This document shows, piece by piece, positions 56,945-64,000 of a stretch of DNA of 64,000 bases. Origin of the DNA: Paenibacillus rhizophilus (lineage in GTDB: Bacteria > Bacillota > Bacilli > Paenibacillales > Paenibacillaceae). The notes beneath the pieces were generated by a model that made no database searches, was not told where the DNA came from, and worked only from the letters and a program-made list of their open reading frames with translations. The stretch is from assembly GCF_003854965.1 (NCBI RefSeq), contig NZ_RQPI01000014.1:1-64000 (forward strand). Direction: 5' to 3'. The position numbers and the translations under genes are program-made. Within the stretch, counting starts at the first letter, position 1, and every line of letters begins with the position of its first letter.

Positions 56945-57740
56945 CGAATTCGTCTCCTTCAACTGAGGTATTGCCGTTCCCCGCCGCAGCCGCCGCAGGT
57001 GTACTATTCATTTTTTGGGTGAAGAAATAATAGGCAAAGGCGAAGCCTAAAATGGCAATTCCCAGGATCGGCAGGCCCAGATACGCGGAAATCACAAAGC
57101 CAATCAAGAGCATCGTCAGGTATTTCTTCACTGGCATAAACTGAAGCAGCAAGGCAATCCCGACTACCGGCAGCATGGACCCGGCTATGGATAATCCGTC
57201 TGTAAACCATTTCGGAACGACATCCAGCAGCACCTTCACGATCTTATCTCCGAAGATTACACAAAGTAAGGTGGGAATCGCTGTGGTTAAACCAAAAATA
57301 AGAGGCCCAATCCAGAAAATACGGTTCATTTTGGCGAATTTTCCTTCGTTTAGCGCTTTTTGAGCCGCATGAGACACATAGGAATTGAGGATCTTGCCCA
57401 GCACATCCAATTGAATACCAAGCATTCCGACAGGCACCCCAACTGCTAAGGCTATAGCTTTCGCATTTTCAATATCACCGGTTGTACGGATAGCTACGTA
57501 AATCCCGACAAGTGTCGCAAGACCGTAATTGGGTACGGAGGACCCGCCTATATTAGCTACCCCTAAGGCCATCAATTGGAAAGTCCCGGCTATGACCATG
57601 GCCGTAGGGACATCGCCCATAATAAATCCGGCAATCATTCCGATAATGGATGGGAACCAGGTTGTAATGACGAAGCCCTGCTGGTCCAGAACCATCCAGA
57701 AGGCTAATGCAACAATGAGTATCGCTTGTATAATCTCCAT
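56937..57740 (-). CDS. Mannose-family PTS EIIC component
   Basis: A 267-residue membrane component with seven to eight hydrophobic helices. GFVITTWFPSIIGMIAGFIMGDVPTAMVIAGTFQLMALGVANIGGSSVPNYGLATL is the EIIC signature and includes the GDVPTAM substrate region. With EIID it imports and phosphorylates a sugar. It ends in a flexible Ala/Gly/Asp-rich tail that overlaps the EIID start. It lies 22 bases after the EIIB gene. Confidence 0.93.
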   Translation of the reverse strand: MEIIQAILIVALAFWMVLDQQGFVITTWFPSIIGMIAGFIMGDVPTAMVIAGTFQLMALGVANIGGSSVPNYGLATLVGIYVAIRTTGDIENAKAIALAVGVPVGMLGIQLDVLGKILNSYVSHAAQKALNEGKFAKMNRIFWIGPLIFGLTTAIPTLLCVIFGDKIVKVLLDVVPKWFTDGLSIAGSMLPVVGIALLLQFMPVKKYLTMLLIGFVISAYLGLPILGIAILGFAFAYYFFTQKMNSTPAAAAAGNGNTSVEGDEFDE

Positions 57741-57762
57741 GTTTTATCCTCTTCCTGCTTGG

Positions 57763-58239
57763 TTATTTGATATAGGTTTCCAGTGGTTCTTCGGCATCTC
57801 CCGGCACAAAGTGAAAGGTGACTGGAATTCCTTTTTCTTTTAAAGCTTTTAAATCGGCTACTTCTTTTTCATTGACCGAAACCATCTTCTTTACCGTTGT
57901 TTTGCCTTCGCCGTCAAAGATGATCCCGACATTTACCTTCGGAATGTGAACGCCGCCCGCAGCAAGCTTCAGTAACGTTTCAGGTTCTCGAACAACCAAT
58001 AAAACATTATGGTCGTCATATTTTCCAGCATTGAAGTTGGTAATGGCCGTATCCGTATCAATGATCGACATCCCGGTTCCGGCAGGCTTGCTCATACGCA
58101 TCGCCGTTTTTTGGACTTCATCCTGACTTACAACATCATCCACGACCATCAGCCGTTTGGCTCTTGTATGTCCCGCCCATTGCGTTACCACAATTCCATG
58201 AATCAAGCGTTGATCAATTCGCGCCAGTACGATACCCAT
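57763..58239 (-). CDS. Mannose-family PTS EIIB component
   Basis: A 158-residue EIIB. IVLARIDQRLIHGIVVTQWAGHTRAKRLMVVDD near the start carries the phospho-histidine in RLIHG; VLLVRVREPETLLKLAAGG-type and VNVGIIFDGEGKTTVKKMVSVNEKEVADL segments follow the family pattern. AAGGAG precedes the ATG. It is the first gene of the order EIIB-EIIC-EIID-EIIA-GH13, and two cre-like boxes lie 60-110 bases upstream, so the operon is probably subject to CcpA repression. Confidence 0.92.
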   Translation of the reverse strand: MGIVLARIDQRLIHGIVVTQWAGHTRAKRLMVVDDVVSQDEVQKTAMRMSKPAGTGMSIIDTDTAITNFNAGKYDDHNVLLVVREPETLLKLAAGGVHIPKVNVGIIFDGEGKTTVKKMVSVNEKEVADLKALKEKGIPVTFHFVPGDAEEPLETYIK

Positions 58240-58299
58240 ATCTCTAATCTCCTTCTGTAAGTGTTTTCTTTATGGCCATGAACAGAGGATATCACCATG

Positions 58300-58346
58300 A
58301 GAAAACGCTAACAATACATTTGGAGGAAGTTAGGAAAGCGCTTATT
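58300..58346. promoter_or_regulatory. Two cre-like boxes upstream of the Man-PTS operon
   Basis: AGAAAACGCTAACA (58300-58313) matches the loose cre pattern TGWNANCGNTNNCA in all but the first base. GGAAAGCGCTTATT (58333-58346) keeps the GAAAGCGCTT core. They lie 61-107 bases before the EIIB start. Confidence 0.5.
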
Positions 58347-58413
58347 AAACCGGGAAAAGTATCAGATGTACGGGAAAATTCCCACGTTCCTCCACACGGG
58401 CGGGCGCAAATAG

Positions 58414-58452
58414 AAAACCCCTGATCCATCAGTATTTCTGACGAATCAGGGG
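58414..58452 (-). terminator. Hairpin with minus-strand T-run
   Basis: CCCCTGAT (58418-58425) pairs with ATCAGGGG (58445-58452). On the minus strand it is followed by TTTTCT. It would end leftward transcription coming from the TetR gene or the remnant at 58486. Confidence 0.55.
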
Positions 58453-58485
58453 CACGTACTGTCTCAAACATATGTTGAAAAAGAT

Positions 58486-58645
58486 CTATATAATCCTTTC
58501 TAATAGATCCCCCACTTTTTCTGCCATTTCCTGCGGTGGATAAGGCCATACCACTATTTTATCTTTATATTCATCTGGAGGGGTATTTCCAATGAAATAT
58601 TGTATTTTACAGTACACATCCTTAAGTAAAGTATATAGATTCCAC
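58486..58645 (-). pseudogene. C-terminal remnant of an unidentified protein
   Basis: Read leftward, about 48 codons are open between two stops and look coding: WNLYTLLKDVYCKIQYFIGN, then TPPDEYKDKIVVWPYPPQEM, then AEKVGDLLERII and a TAG. There is no start codon with a ribosome site, so it looks like the tail of a lost gene. I do not recognise the family. Confidence 0.45.
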
Positions 58646-58771
58646 TTGTTCTTATCTTCTTAGTTCTTCGGTCTATTTAAACTATCCTGACACTCTCTCA
58701 GGAAATTACAGTTATATAAATTACTATTCTTTTGTTTTTCATTGAGAGCTATTTAATCCATTTAAGAAATT

Positions 58772-59344
58772 TCAATCTAGAGTATTGAGTATGGTTTGAA
58801 TAATATTTGATAATTTTCGTTGATCCGTTGCTGTTTTCACCATGGTACGCAGTCCTAACCAAGCATTCAATAAATATTGAGAAGCAGCCTCTGGCTCCAG
58901 TGAAGCTTTAAGCTCCCCTCTTTGCTGGCCAGTCTTAACGAGGTCATATAACAATTCCTCCATTTTTGAATAGCTGTCTTCAACAAGAGAGGCAACTTCG
59001 GGATCTAGTACCCCCAGCTCAACACCCGAGTTAACAATTAAGCATCCTTGAGGTTCTCCTTCTTTCCTTATCGAGGACTCTAGGAATTGCCGGATCAATT
59101 CCTTTACCGGTTCTTGCTTATCAACCAAGAACCTCATTTTCTTGTTTTGAGTTGACTCATACCGTTGTAATGCTTTCATATATAAAGTGTGCTTATCTCC
59201 AAAAGTGTCATAGATACTTCTTCTGTGGATTCCCATATAGTCCACTAAATCTTGCATTGAAGTTTTTTCATAACCTTGCACCCAAAACAGTTGAATTGCT
59301 TTATCTAACACTTCATTTATTTCAAATTCTTTGGGTCTTGCCAA
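58772..59344 (-). CDS. TetR/AcrR-family transcriptional regulator
   Basis: A 190-residue regulator. The HTH reads EVLDKAIQLFWVQGYEKTSMQDLVDYMGIHRRSIYDTFGDKHTLYMKALQRY, and the ligand domain contains EPQGCLIVNSGVELGVLDPEVASLV, a pattern shared with the paralogue at 61965 and typical of a TetR subgroup next to SDR and ene-reductase genes. The start is TTG at 59344, because GAGGTGA lies six bases upstream. The upstream region has a spaced dyad (TTTTAGT ... ACTAAAG, 59374-59399) that may be its operator. It is A+T-rich. Confidence 0.9.
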   Translation of the reverse strand: MARPKEFEINEVLDKAIQLFWVQGYEKTSMQDLVDYMGIHRRSIYDTFGDKHTLYMKALQRYESTQNKKMRFLVDKQEPVKELIRQFLESSIRKEGEPQGCLIVNSGVELGVLDPEVASLVEDSYSKMEELLYDLVKTGQQRGELKASLEPEAASQYLLNAWLGLRTMVKTATDQRKLSNIIQTILNTLD

Positions 59345-59462
59345 TGTAATCACCTCAAGCAATCATTATACATTTTAGTGACTGATCCGCAAACTAAAGT
59401 GTAAAACGCAAATAAAATCAAGCGAGGTGCTTGATTTTATCCTTCACATCTTTTAAATATGC

Positions 59463-59885
59463 TTAACGAAGAATTCTTCGTTTGTCTGCTTGTAACCACC
59501 CCGGAGTCCAACCTTTTTCCATCGCGTCCAGAGTTACTGCAGGTGGGACAATAGAATCGATCGCATCCAGAATATCTTTACTTAATCAGATGTCGCTACC
59601 CTTTAAGGTTTCACGAAGCTGCTCAATTGTCCTAGCCCCAACAATTGCTGATGTAATGGAAGAATGAGCTTGCGTAAATGCCATGGCAAGATGCGGTATA
59701 GTCAATCCTGCCTCATCTGCCAGTGTTTGGAGTTTAGCTATGGCTTCAAACTTGCTGCGGTTTTCTTCCCGATTAGGATCAACAATGGATTGCAAACTTC
59801 CCGCAAAGGTGGCTGCTCTTGAATCGGAGGAAATGGCTTCCCCAAAACGGTATTTACCAGTTTATAGACCACTTGTAATATAAAT
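59463..59885 (-). pseudogene. Broken aldo/keto reductase (C-terminal half with two in-frame stops)
   Basis: Read leftward, one frame encodes TGKYRFGEAISSDSRAATFA, then LQTLADEAGLTIPHLAMAFT, then SAIVGARTIEQLRETLKGSD, and after a TGA continues with LSKDILDAIDSIVPPAVTLD to the natural end. A TAA also interrupts the GLLTGKY motif (SGL-stop-TGKY). The catalytic N-terminal half is missing. It lies directly downstream of the alkene reductase gene, so an AKR once belonged to that operon. Confidence 0.85.
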
Positions 59886-59921
59886 ATCTGGGCAACATTG
59901 ATTTTTTGATACACCCAATAC

Positions 59922-61001
59922 TTAGCCCTTCTGTGATTCCAATTCTTTCAATGTAGGATAGTCAGTATAACCTTTGCTTCCGATCCCGAAGAAAGTTGTA
60001 GGATCTGCTTCATTTAATGGAGCTCCTGATTTAAGCCGCTCTACTAAATCCGGATTAGCTAATGACCATGCACCGACCGGTACCATATCAGCCAGGCCAT
60101 TATCAAGATCGATACTTAGATCTTCCAGAGCACGCCCAGCCCGATTGACTAATAGTGGATTTGTCCAAATGGAACGAATATCATGGAGCAGTTTTTCGTT
60201 TCCAAGATGCATCACATGGAGATAAGCTAATTCCAGTTTAGCTAACTCTTTTACAAGGTAGAGATACAGTTCTGGACCTTGTTCTCCATCTTGAATCCCC
60301 CCAAGAGGTGTCCCTGGCGAAATACGGAAGCCTGTTCTTTCTGCTCCAATCTCTTCGACGACGGCTTTCGTAACTTCAATCGCGAAGCGAGCACGATTTT
60401 CTATAGATCCCCCATACTCATCCGTCCGAGTATTCGAATTTTCTCCGATAAATTGATTAATGAGATATCCATTTGCTCCATGAATTTCAACGCCATCCGC
60501 ACCGGCTTCAATAGCTGCTGCTGCTGCTTTTCGGAAATCGGCAATGGTCGTTTGAATATCCTCTTTACTTAACTCGCGCGGAACGGGTATGTCCTGCATT
60601 CCAGTGGCTGTAAACATTTGAACACCGGGAGCAATTGCAGATGGTGCAACGGGTTGACGATGATGGGGTGTATTGTCGGGATGCGACATACGACCGGCAT
60701 GCATTAATTGGATGTACATAAATCCACCTGCTTCATGCACTGCATCCGTAACCTTCCTCCAACCTTCTATATGCTGTTCAGTATAGATTCCCGGTGACCA
60801 TAAGTATCCTTGACCATCATCAGAAGGCTGTGCGCCTTCCGTAATAAGGAGTCCCATAGATGCTCTTTGAGCATAATAAAGGGAGCTTAATTCTCCTGGT
60901 GTACCATCACTTTCCGCTCTGCTGCGTGTCATTGGTGCCATCGCCAAACGATGTGGCAATTCCAGGTTCCCAATTTTCGTATTACTCCATATTTTTTCCA
61001 T
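59922..61001 (-). CDS. Alkene reductase (Old Yellow Enzyme family)
   Basis: A 359-residue FMN-dependent ene-reductase. LPHRLAMAPMTRSRA opens the barrel, the catalytic HGANGYLINQFI (His/Asn region) lies near residue 185, and the tyrosine-bearing NTRTDEYGGSIENRARF follows; GAWSLANPDLVERLKSGAPLN is the C-terminal phosphate-binding end. Relatives (NemA, XenA) reduce activated C=C bonds and nitro compounds with NAD(P)H. The ATG at 61001 has GAGGAG eight bases upstream. It lies 43 bases after an SDR gene, and the remains of an AKR gene follow. Confidence 0.93.
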   Translation of the reverse strand: MEKIWSNTKIGNLELPHRLAMAPMTRSRAESDGTPGELSSLYYAQRASMGLLITEGAQPSDDGQGYLWSPGIYTEQHIEGWRKVTDAVHEAGGFMYIQLMHAGRMSHPDNTPHHRQPVAPSAIAPGVQMFTATGMQDIPVPRELSKEDIQTTIADFRKAAAAAIEAGADGVEIHGANGYLINQFIGENSNTRTDEYGGSIENRARFAIEVTKAVVEEIGAERTGFRISPGTPLGGIQDGEQGPELYLYLVKELAKLELAYLHVMHLGNEKLLHDIRSIWTNPLLVNRAGRALEDLSIDLDNGLADMVPVGAWSLANPDLVERLKSGAPLNEADPTTFFGIGSKGYTDYPTLKELESQKG

Positions 61002-61044
61002 TTTGTACACTCCTCTTTAAATTAAGTTAACATCGAAATTGTTA

Positions 61045-61743
61045 TTACGAAAGTTGTGGGTATAACGCAGGAACGCCACCTGCAAGTCCACCTTGTATCA
61101 TCCGGCTGGTATCATCCGCAATAATTTCAAAGCTGCCAGATTCTATGCCATCAATAGCTATTTTTGCAATATCTGCAGGGTTCGATTTGGGAACATCTAT
61201 ACCGGTTGTCATGTCTGTCTCCATAAAGCCTACATGTAATCCTGCTACTCTGACATTATGAGGATACAAGTTTAAACGTAAATCGTTCGTCAATGCCCAT
61301 GCTGCAGCCTTCGCAGCTGTATAAGCACCTGCAGTTCCCGAACTAAACCAAGACAATGCGGAAAGAATATTCAAAATCGATCCTCCCCCGTTTTTTTCAA
61401 TGACCGGTGCAAAAGATCGAACCATGGATAGCGTACCGAAGAAATGCGTATCAAATTCCAACTGTATTTTTTCCACATCCCCTTCCAGCAAAGAAGCGCC
61501 TGTTGATGATCCTGCATTGTTGATTAAAAGCGTAACATCCTTAGCAAGGATGGCAGCTGCTGCAACCTCTTGAGGGTTGGTAATATCAAGCTTTACCGGT
61601 ATAACGCCTGGAATATCAATGGTCTCCGGATTTCTTGCACCAGCATAAACTTTAGCTCCTCTAGATAGAAGTTCAAGGGTGAGCTGGAGGCCTAAACCTC
61701 GGTTTGCTCCAGTGACAAATGCGACTTGTTCAGAAATGTTCAT
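61045..61743 (-). CDS. SDR family oxidoreductase
   Basis: A 232-residue short-chain dehydrogenase. TGANRGLGLQLTLELLSRGAKVYAGARNP gives the cofactor site with an arginine that favours NADPH; NNAGSSTGASLLEG follows, and the catalytic set is ILSALSWFSSGTAGAYTAAKAAAWALTNDL with Tyr and Lys in YTAAK. It precedes the alkene reductase gene on the same strand and lies downstream of a TetR gene, with GAACGATC-type sites in between, so it is probably under that regulator. Confidence 0.92.
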   Translation of the reverse strand: MNISEQVAFVTGANRGLGLQLTLELLSRGAKVYAGARNPETIDIPGVIPVKLDITNPQEVAAAAILAKDVTLLINNAGSSTGASLLEGDVEKIQLEFDTHFFGTLSMVRSFAPVIEKNGGGSILNILSALSWFSSGTAGAYTAAKAAAWALTNDLRLNLYPHNVRVAGLHVGFMETDMTTGIDVPKSNPADIAKIAIDGIESGSFEIIADDTSRMIQGGLAGGVPALYPQLS

Positions 61744-61850
61744 TGTATTAGCTCCTTTTATTCATTATTTGAGTACAGTCCCTCCTAAAACTCAGCAAAC
61801 AGTGACTCACTTTTAAAAAGTTCCAGGTTTAGAAAGGCCTCACCATACGG

Positions 61851-61944
61851 GAATGATCGTTCTAATAATTTCAAAATAATAGACCATTTATGAAGGTAAT
61901 CTTAATGCAAGAGAAGGAAAGAGAAACGTTTTAAGAACGATCAT
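61851..61944. promoter_or_regulatory. Two TetR operator-like sites before the SDR/alkene reductase operon
   Basis: GAATGATCGTTC (61851-61862) and GAACGATCAT (61935-61944) contain the same half-site in opposite orientation. A third, GAGAACGATCGG, lies at 62581 upstream of the TetR gene. The shared GAACGATC word suggests one regulator acting on its own gene and on the operon. Confidence 0.55.
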
Positions 61945-61964
61945 ACTAGAAAGTGCAAAGGGAA

Positions 61965-62546
61965 TTATATGCTAGATAAAAGTTTAATCGATACATCGGC
62001 TATACGCTGCAATTTTTCTTTGCGTATGGAGGTTCTTGCCATTACCCTTAACCCTACATAGACTGCATGCAGATGATTCGCTTGATCGTCGGCATTATAA
62101 TCTGAGCTAAACTCTCCATCCTGCTGTCCCCACAGAATAATATCTTTGAACAGCTGTTCGGATAATGCAAACAATTCTGTGGTCTTTATATCCACCTCAG
62201 CATCACGCATTGCCAATTCCACCGCTGAATTTACCATCAAACAACCGGAAGGTGAATCTTCTTCACCACATATCACGAAACTAAAAATAAGCTGAAGTGC
62301 CTCAGTTGCAGTCTTAGAGCGCTTAACTTCGCCTACAAGCTTAGTACTTACTTTATCGTGAAATCGGTCCATTGCTTTCAAAAACAGCGTATGCTTGTCG
62401 CCAAATGTGTCATATAAACTTCTTCGATGAATTCCCATATGCTCGACCAGATCCGTCATAGATGTCTTCTCGTAACCTTGTTCCCAAAAGAGCTTCATCG
62501 CCTTTTCTAATGCCACATTCTCTTCGAATTCTTTGCTCCTTGCCAT
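61965..62546 (-). CDS. TetR/AcrR-family transcriptional regulator
   Basis: A 193-residue paralogue of the regulator at 58772: ALEKAMKLFWEQGYEKTSMTDLVEHMGIHRRSLYDTFGDKHTLFLKAMDRF is the HTH, and EDSPSGCLMVNSAVELAMRDAEVDI is the shared ligand-domain segment. GGGAGGG precedes the ATG. Candidate operator words (GAACGATC) lie 35 bases before its start and twice between it and the SDR gene downstream, so it is likely an autoregulated repressor of the SDR-alkene reductase operon. Confidence 0.9.
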   Translation of the reverse strand: MARSKEFEENVALEKAMKLFWEQGYEKTSMTDLVEHMGIHRRSLYDTFGDKHTLFLKAMDRFHDKVSTKLVGEVKRSKTATEALQLIFSFVICGEEDSPSGCLMVNSAVELAMRDAEVDIKTTELFALSEQLFKDIILWGQQDGEFSSDYNADDQANHLHAVYVGLRVMARTSIRKEKLQRIADVSIKLLSSI

Positions 62547-62580
62547 TCTATTCCCTCCCTGTTATTCAACATAACATATT

Positions 62581-62592
62581 GAGAACGATCGG
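62581..62592. promoter_or_regulatory. Autoregulatory TetR operator-like site
   Basis: GAGAACGATCGG at 62581-62592 carries the GAACGATC half-site also seen at 61851 and 61935. It lies 35 bases before the TetR start codon. Confidence 0.5.
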
Positions 62593-62660
62593 TAAAGAAT
62601 TTTTATATTACCACCTAGTGCATTAGCTTTATACGACCTATAATTTTAACTATTCTCGTA

Positions 62661-63437
62661 TTAATTTGATTTAAGAAGCATTTGACCCCAAGTATGCGTG
62701 ATGAAATCCGGAGCGAACTTCATGGAAAAGCGCATAACTTTCGTAAAACCGGCATTTACGCGTATTTTGTTTTTTTCCATCCCTTTAACACCGACATTAA
62801 CAAGTTTTGCTAATGGCAAAGAGATCATCTTATTCAAAAAGCCTTCGTCAAAAGTGTCTGTGAGATTGGTTTCAGAAATAACGGGTGGACAAAGTTCCAT
62901 CACATGAATGTTTTTTCCTTTAGCCCGGATTTGCTCACGTAATGCATCACTGAACATATGAATCCCAGCCTTCGTTGCAGAATAAGCCGGTGCGTTGGCA
63001 ACTGTAATATTAGCAAGTAGTGAACTAACGTTAACAATCATCGCCTCCTGTTGTTGGGCTAACAGTGGCAATAAAGCCTTGGTGATATAGATTGTCCCAT
63101 TCAAATTTGTGGCGATTTCAGCGGTAAGATGCTCGTAGGTAACTGCTTCATCAAACAAGTCAAATTCGTGTATAATACCAGCATTATTAAAAATAATATC
63201 CAGTTTCGGGTAGTGAATCCTTAGTTCTTTAGCAAGCTGCTCAACGCTATTGGGATCACTAACATCTGCGGCCATCCCAATAAGTCCGGGATTGTTCTTT
63301 ACGGTCTGGTCGATTCGTTGTTGCGAGCGCCCCGTTATGATCACCGTATTTCCCATATCGAGCAAACGTTTAGCAAAAGCAAAACCAATCCCGGAAGTAC
63401 CGCCAGTCACCAATATTGTTCTATTTTTTAGTTTCAT
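62661..63437 (-). CDS. SDR family oxidoreductase (DltE-like)
   Basis: A 258-residue short-chain dehydrogenase. TGGTSGIGFAFAKRLLDMGNTVIITGRSQQRI binds the cofactor, NNAGIIHEFDLFDEAV follows, and the catalytic set is NVSSLLANITVANAPAYSATKAGIHMFSDAL with Tyr and Lys in YSATK. The C-terminal region (MELCPPVISETNLTDTFDEGFLNKMISLPLAKLVNVGVKGM) matches the DltE/YvrD-like group. Its ATG overlaps the stop of the upstream dehydrogenase by four bases, so the two are translationally coupled. Confidence 0.92.
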   Translation of the reverse strand: MKLKNRTILVTGGTSGIGFAFAKRLLDMGNTVIITGRSQQRIDQTVKNNPGLIGMAADVSDPNSVEQLAKELRIHYPKLDIIFNNAGIIHEFDLFDEAVTYEHLTAEIATNLNGTIYITKALLPLLAQQQEAMIVNVSSLLANITVANAPAYSATKAGIHMFSDALREQIRAKGKNIHVMELCPPVISETNLTDTFDEGFLNKMISLPLAKLVNVGVKGMEKNKIRVNAGFTKVMRFSMKFAPDFITHTWGQMLLKSN

Positions 63438-64000
63438 TCTTCATCATCTACTTTCAATATGACTTTCCCTTGGCTATGCCCTGTCGCAATTTTAGCAATC
63501 GCGGCATTCACTTGGTCAAAGGGGTACACAGAATCAATCACCGGCTTAATGTTTGCTTCTTCAAGATACTTTGTGAAAGCTGCTAATTGCTTGCCATTCG
63601 GCTGCACGTATATGAAGTCATAACTTTTGCTTTGCGATTTGGCAAGCCCATCAAAAGGTGCCCCCAGTAAAGCGAAAAGAATCCTCTTCCCCGTTGACCA
63701 ATCTGCGCTTTGACTAGCGAAACGGGCATTGGGGCCAGCGTTTAACGACAGTAATTTGCCACCTGACTTCAGTATCTTCATTTGTTTAAAAATTTCGCTA
63801 ACGCCTCGGGTATCAATAACATAATCATAGTCTGCCAGTATCTCGGTATAGTCCTGCGTAGTATAGTCGATAAACTCATCTGCCCCGAGTCGCTCCGCCA
63901 ATGCCCGCGCTGATCTACTCCCACTAACTGTCACAAACAGTCCTTGTGACTTCGCGTAAGGAACAGCAATCTGACCAAACCCCCCCGTACCGCCAGAGAT
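63434..64000 (-). CDS. Zinc-type/quinone oxidoreductase-like dehydrogenase, partial (N-terminus beyond window)
   Basis: The visible 188 residues are the C-terminal half of a medium-chain dehydrogenase. The frame is open to the window edge and includes ISGGTGGFGQIAVPYAKSQGLFVTVSGS, the nucleotide-binding loop of quinone oxidoreductase-like members. GADEFIDYTTQDYTEILADYDYVIDTRG and GKQLAAFTKYLEEANIKPVIDSVYPFDQVNAAIAKIATGHSQGKVILKV complete it. It probably uses NADPH to reduce an enone or quinone. It overlaps the following SDR gene by four bases. Confidence 0.88.
   Translation of the reverse strand: MSGGTGGFGQIAVPYAKSQGLFVTVSGSRSARALAERLGADEFIDYTTQDYTEILADYDYVIDTRGVSEIFKQMKILKSGGKLLSLNAGPNARFASQSADWSTGKRILFALLGAPFDGLAKSQSKSYDFIYVQPNGKQLAAFTKYLEEANIKPVIDSVYPFDQVNAAIAKIATGHSQGKVILKVDDEE

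Larger units (their letters stand above)
58262..58771. other. Intergenic stretch with cre-like boxes, terminator and a coding remnant
   Basis: The left part is the upstream region of the Man-PTS operon, with cre-like boxes at 58300 and 58333. A hairpin lies at 58418-58452. The centre (58486-58645) holds a leftward coding remnant. The right part, to 58771, is A+T-rich without recognisable features. Confidence 0.5.

Noticed and set aside
58292..58549. An 85-codon frame on the minus strand.
   Set aside because: It crosses the cre-like boxes and a terminator hairpin and overlaps, in a different frame, the more convincing remnant at 58486-58645.

Overview
The window looks like part of the chromosome of a Paenibacillus-type Firmicute. 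The support is mixed but consistent: strong AGGAGG-type ribosome binding sites, consensus sigma-A promoters, a YkcB/YkcC glycosyltransferase pair, copper-amine-oxidase-N 'stalk' proteins, a YesM/YesN two-component system beside a carbohydrate ABC transporter, cre-like CcpA boxes, and a LipL-type octanoyltransferase. Most of the first 39 kb is moderately GC-rich. The stretches at about 39.1-45.2 kb and from about 53 kb onward are visibly richer in A+T, which suggests acquired segments.

Layout. 1-6.6 kb: 3' part of an AraC-type regulator, the ykcC/ykcB-like pair, a DUF1697/monooxygenase pair, an alpha/beta hydrolase and an alkyltransferase-like (ATL) DNA repair protein. 6.6-15 kb: DUF1361 membrane protein, ArsR plus SulP anion transporter, nitrilase-family amidase, monooxygenase, nitroreductase, LipL, stalk protein. 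15-26.5 kb: CHAD protein, MerR-thioredoxin pair, MFS exporter, DUF202, MarR, a CLC-type fluoride/proton antiporter preceded by a fluoride riboswitch, an NlpC/P60 wall hydrolase, a lipoprotein, and a MerR-MFS-SDR cluster with matching operators. 26.6-34.7 kb: YesN/YesM-like system, sugar ABC transporter and a GH32-like hydrolase behind a cre box. 34.8-36.8 kb: a compact RiPP cassette of two Cys-rich precursor peptides and one radical SAM/SPASM maturase with no transporter or protease beside it; this is the strongest candidate for an undescribed system.

36.8-53 kb: oxidoreductase genes (AKR, SDR, ADH, CMD) each paired with AraC or TetR regulators, interrupted at 39.1-45.2 kb by an A+T-rich raffinose/sucrose island (GH36 alpha-galactosidase, sucrose-6-phosphate hydrolase, sucrose PTS, AraC activator). 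A gene scar lies at its right edge. 53-58.3 kb: a mannose-family PTS with a GH13 alpha-glucosidase and an RpiR regulator. 58.5-64 kb: TetR, SDR, alkene reductase and quinone-oxidoreductase-like genes, with a broken AKR gene.

How it works together. Two themes dominate. One is uptake and hydrolysis of plant-type oligosaccharides: fructosides through the ABC/GH32 locus, raffinose and sucrose through GH36/GH32/PTS, alpha-glucosides through Man-PTS/GH13. The other is sensing and reducing electrophiles or toxic ions: AKR, SDR, ADH, alkene reductase, nitroreductase and the fluoride antiporter, each beside a local regulator. Several regulator-operator pairs can be read directly from the sequence. No rRNA, tRNA, CRISPR array, phage module or intact insertion sequence was seen.
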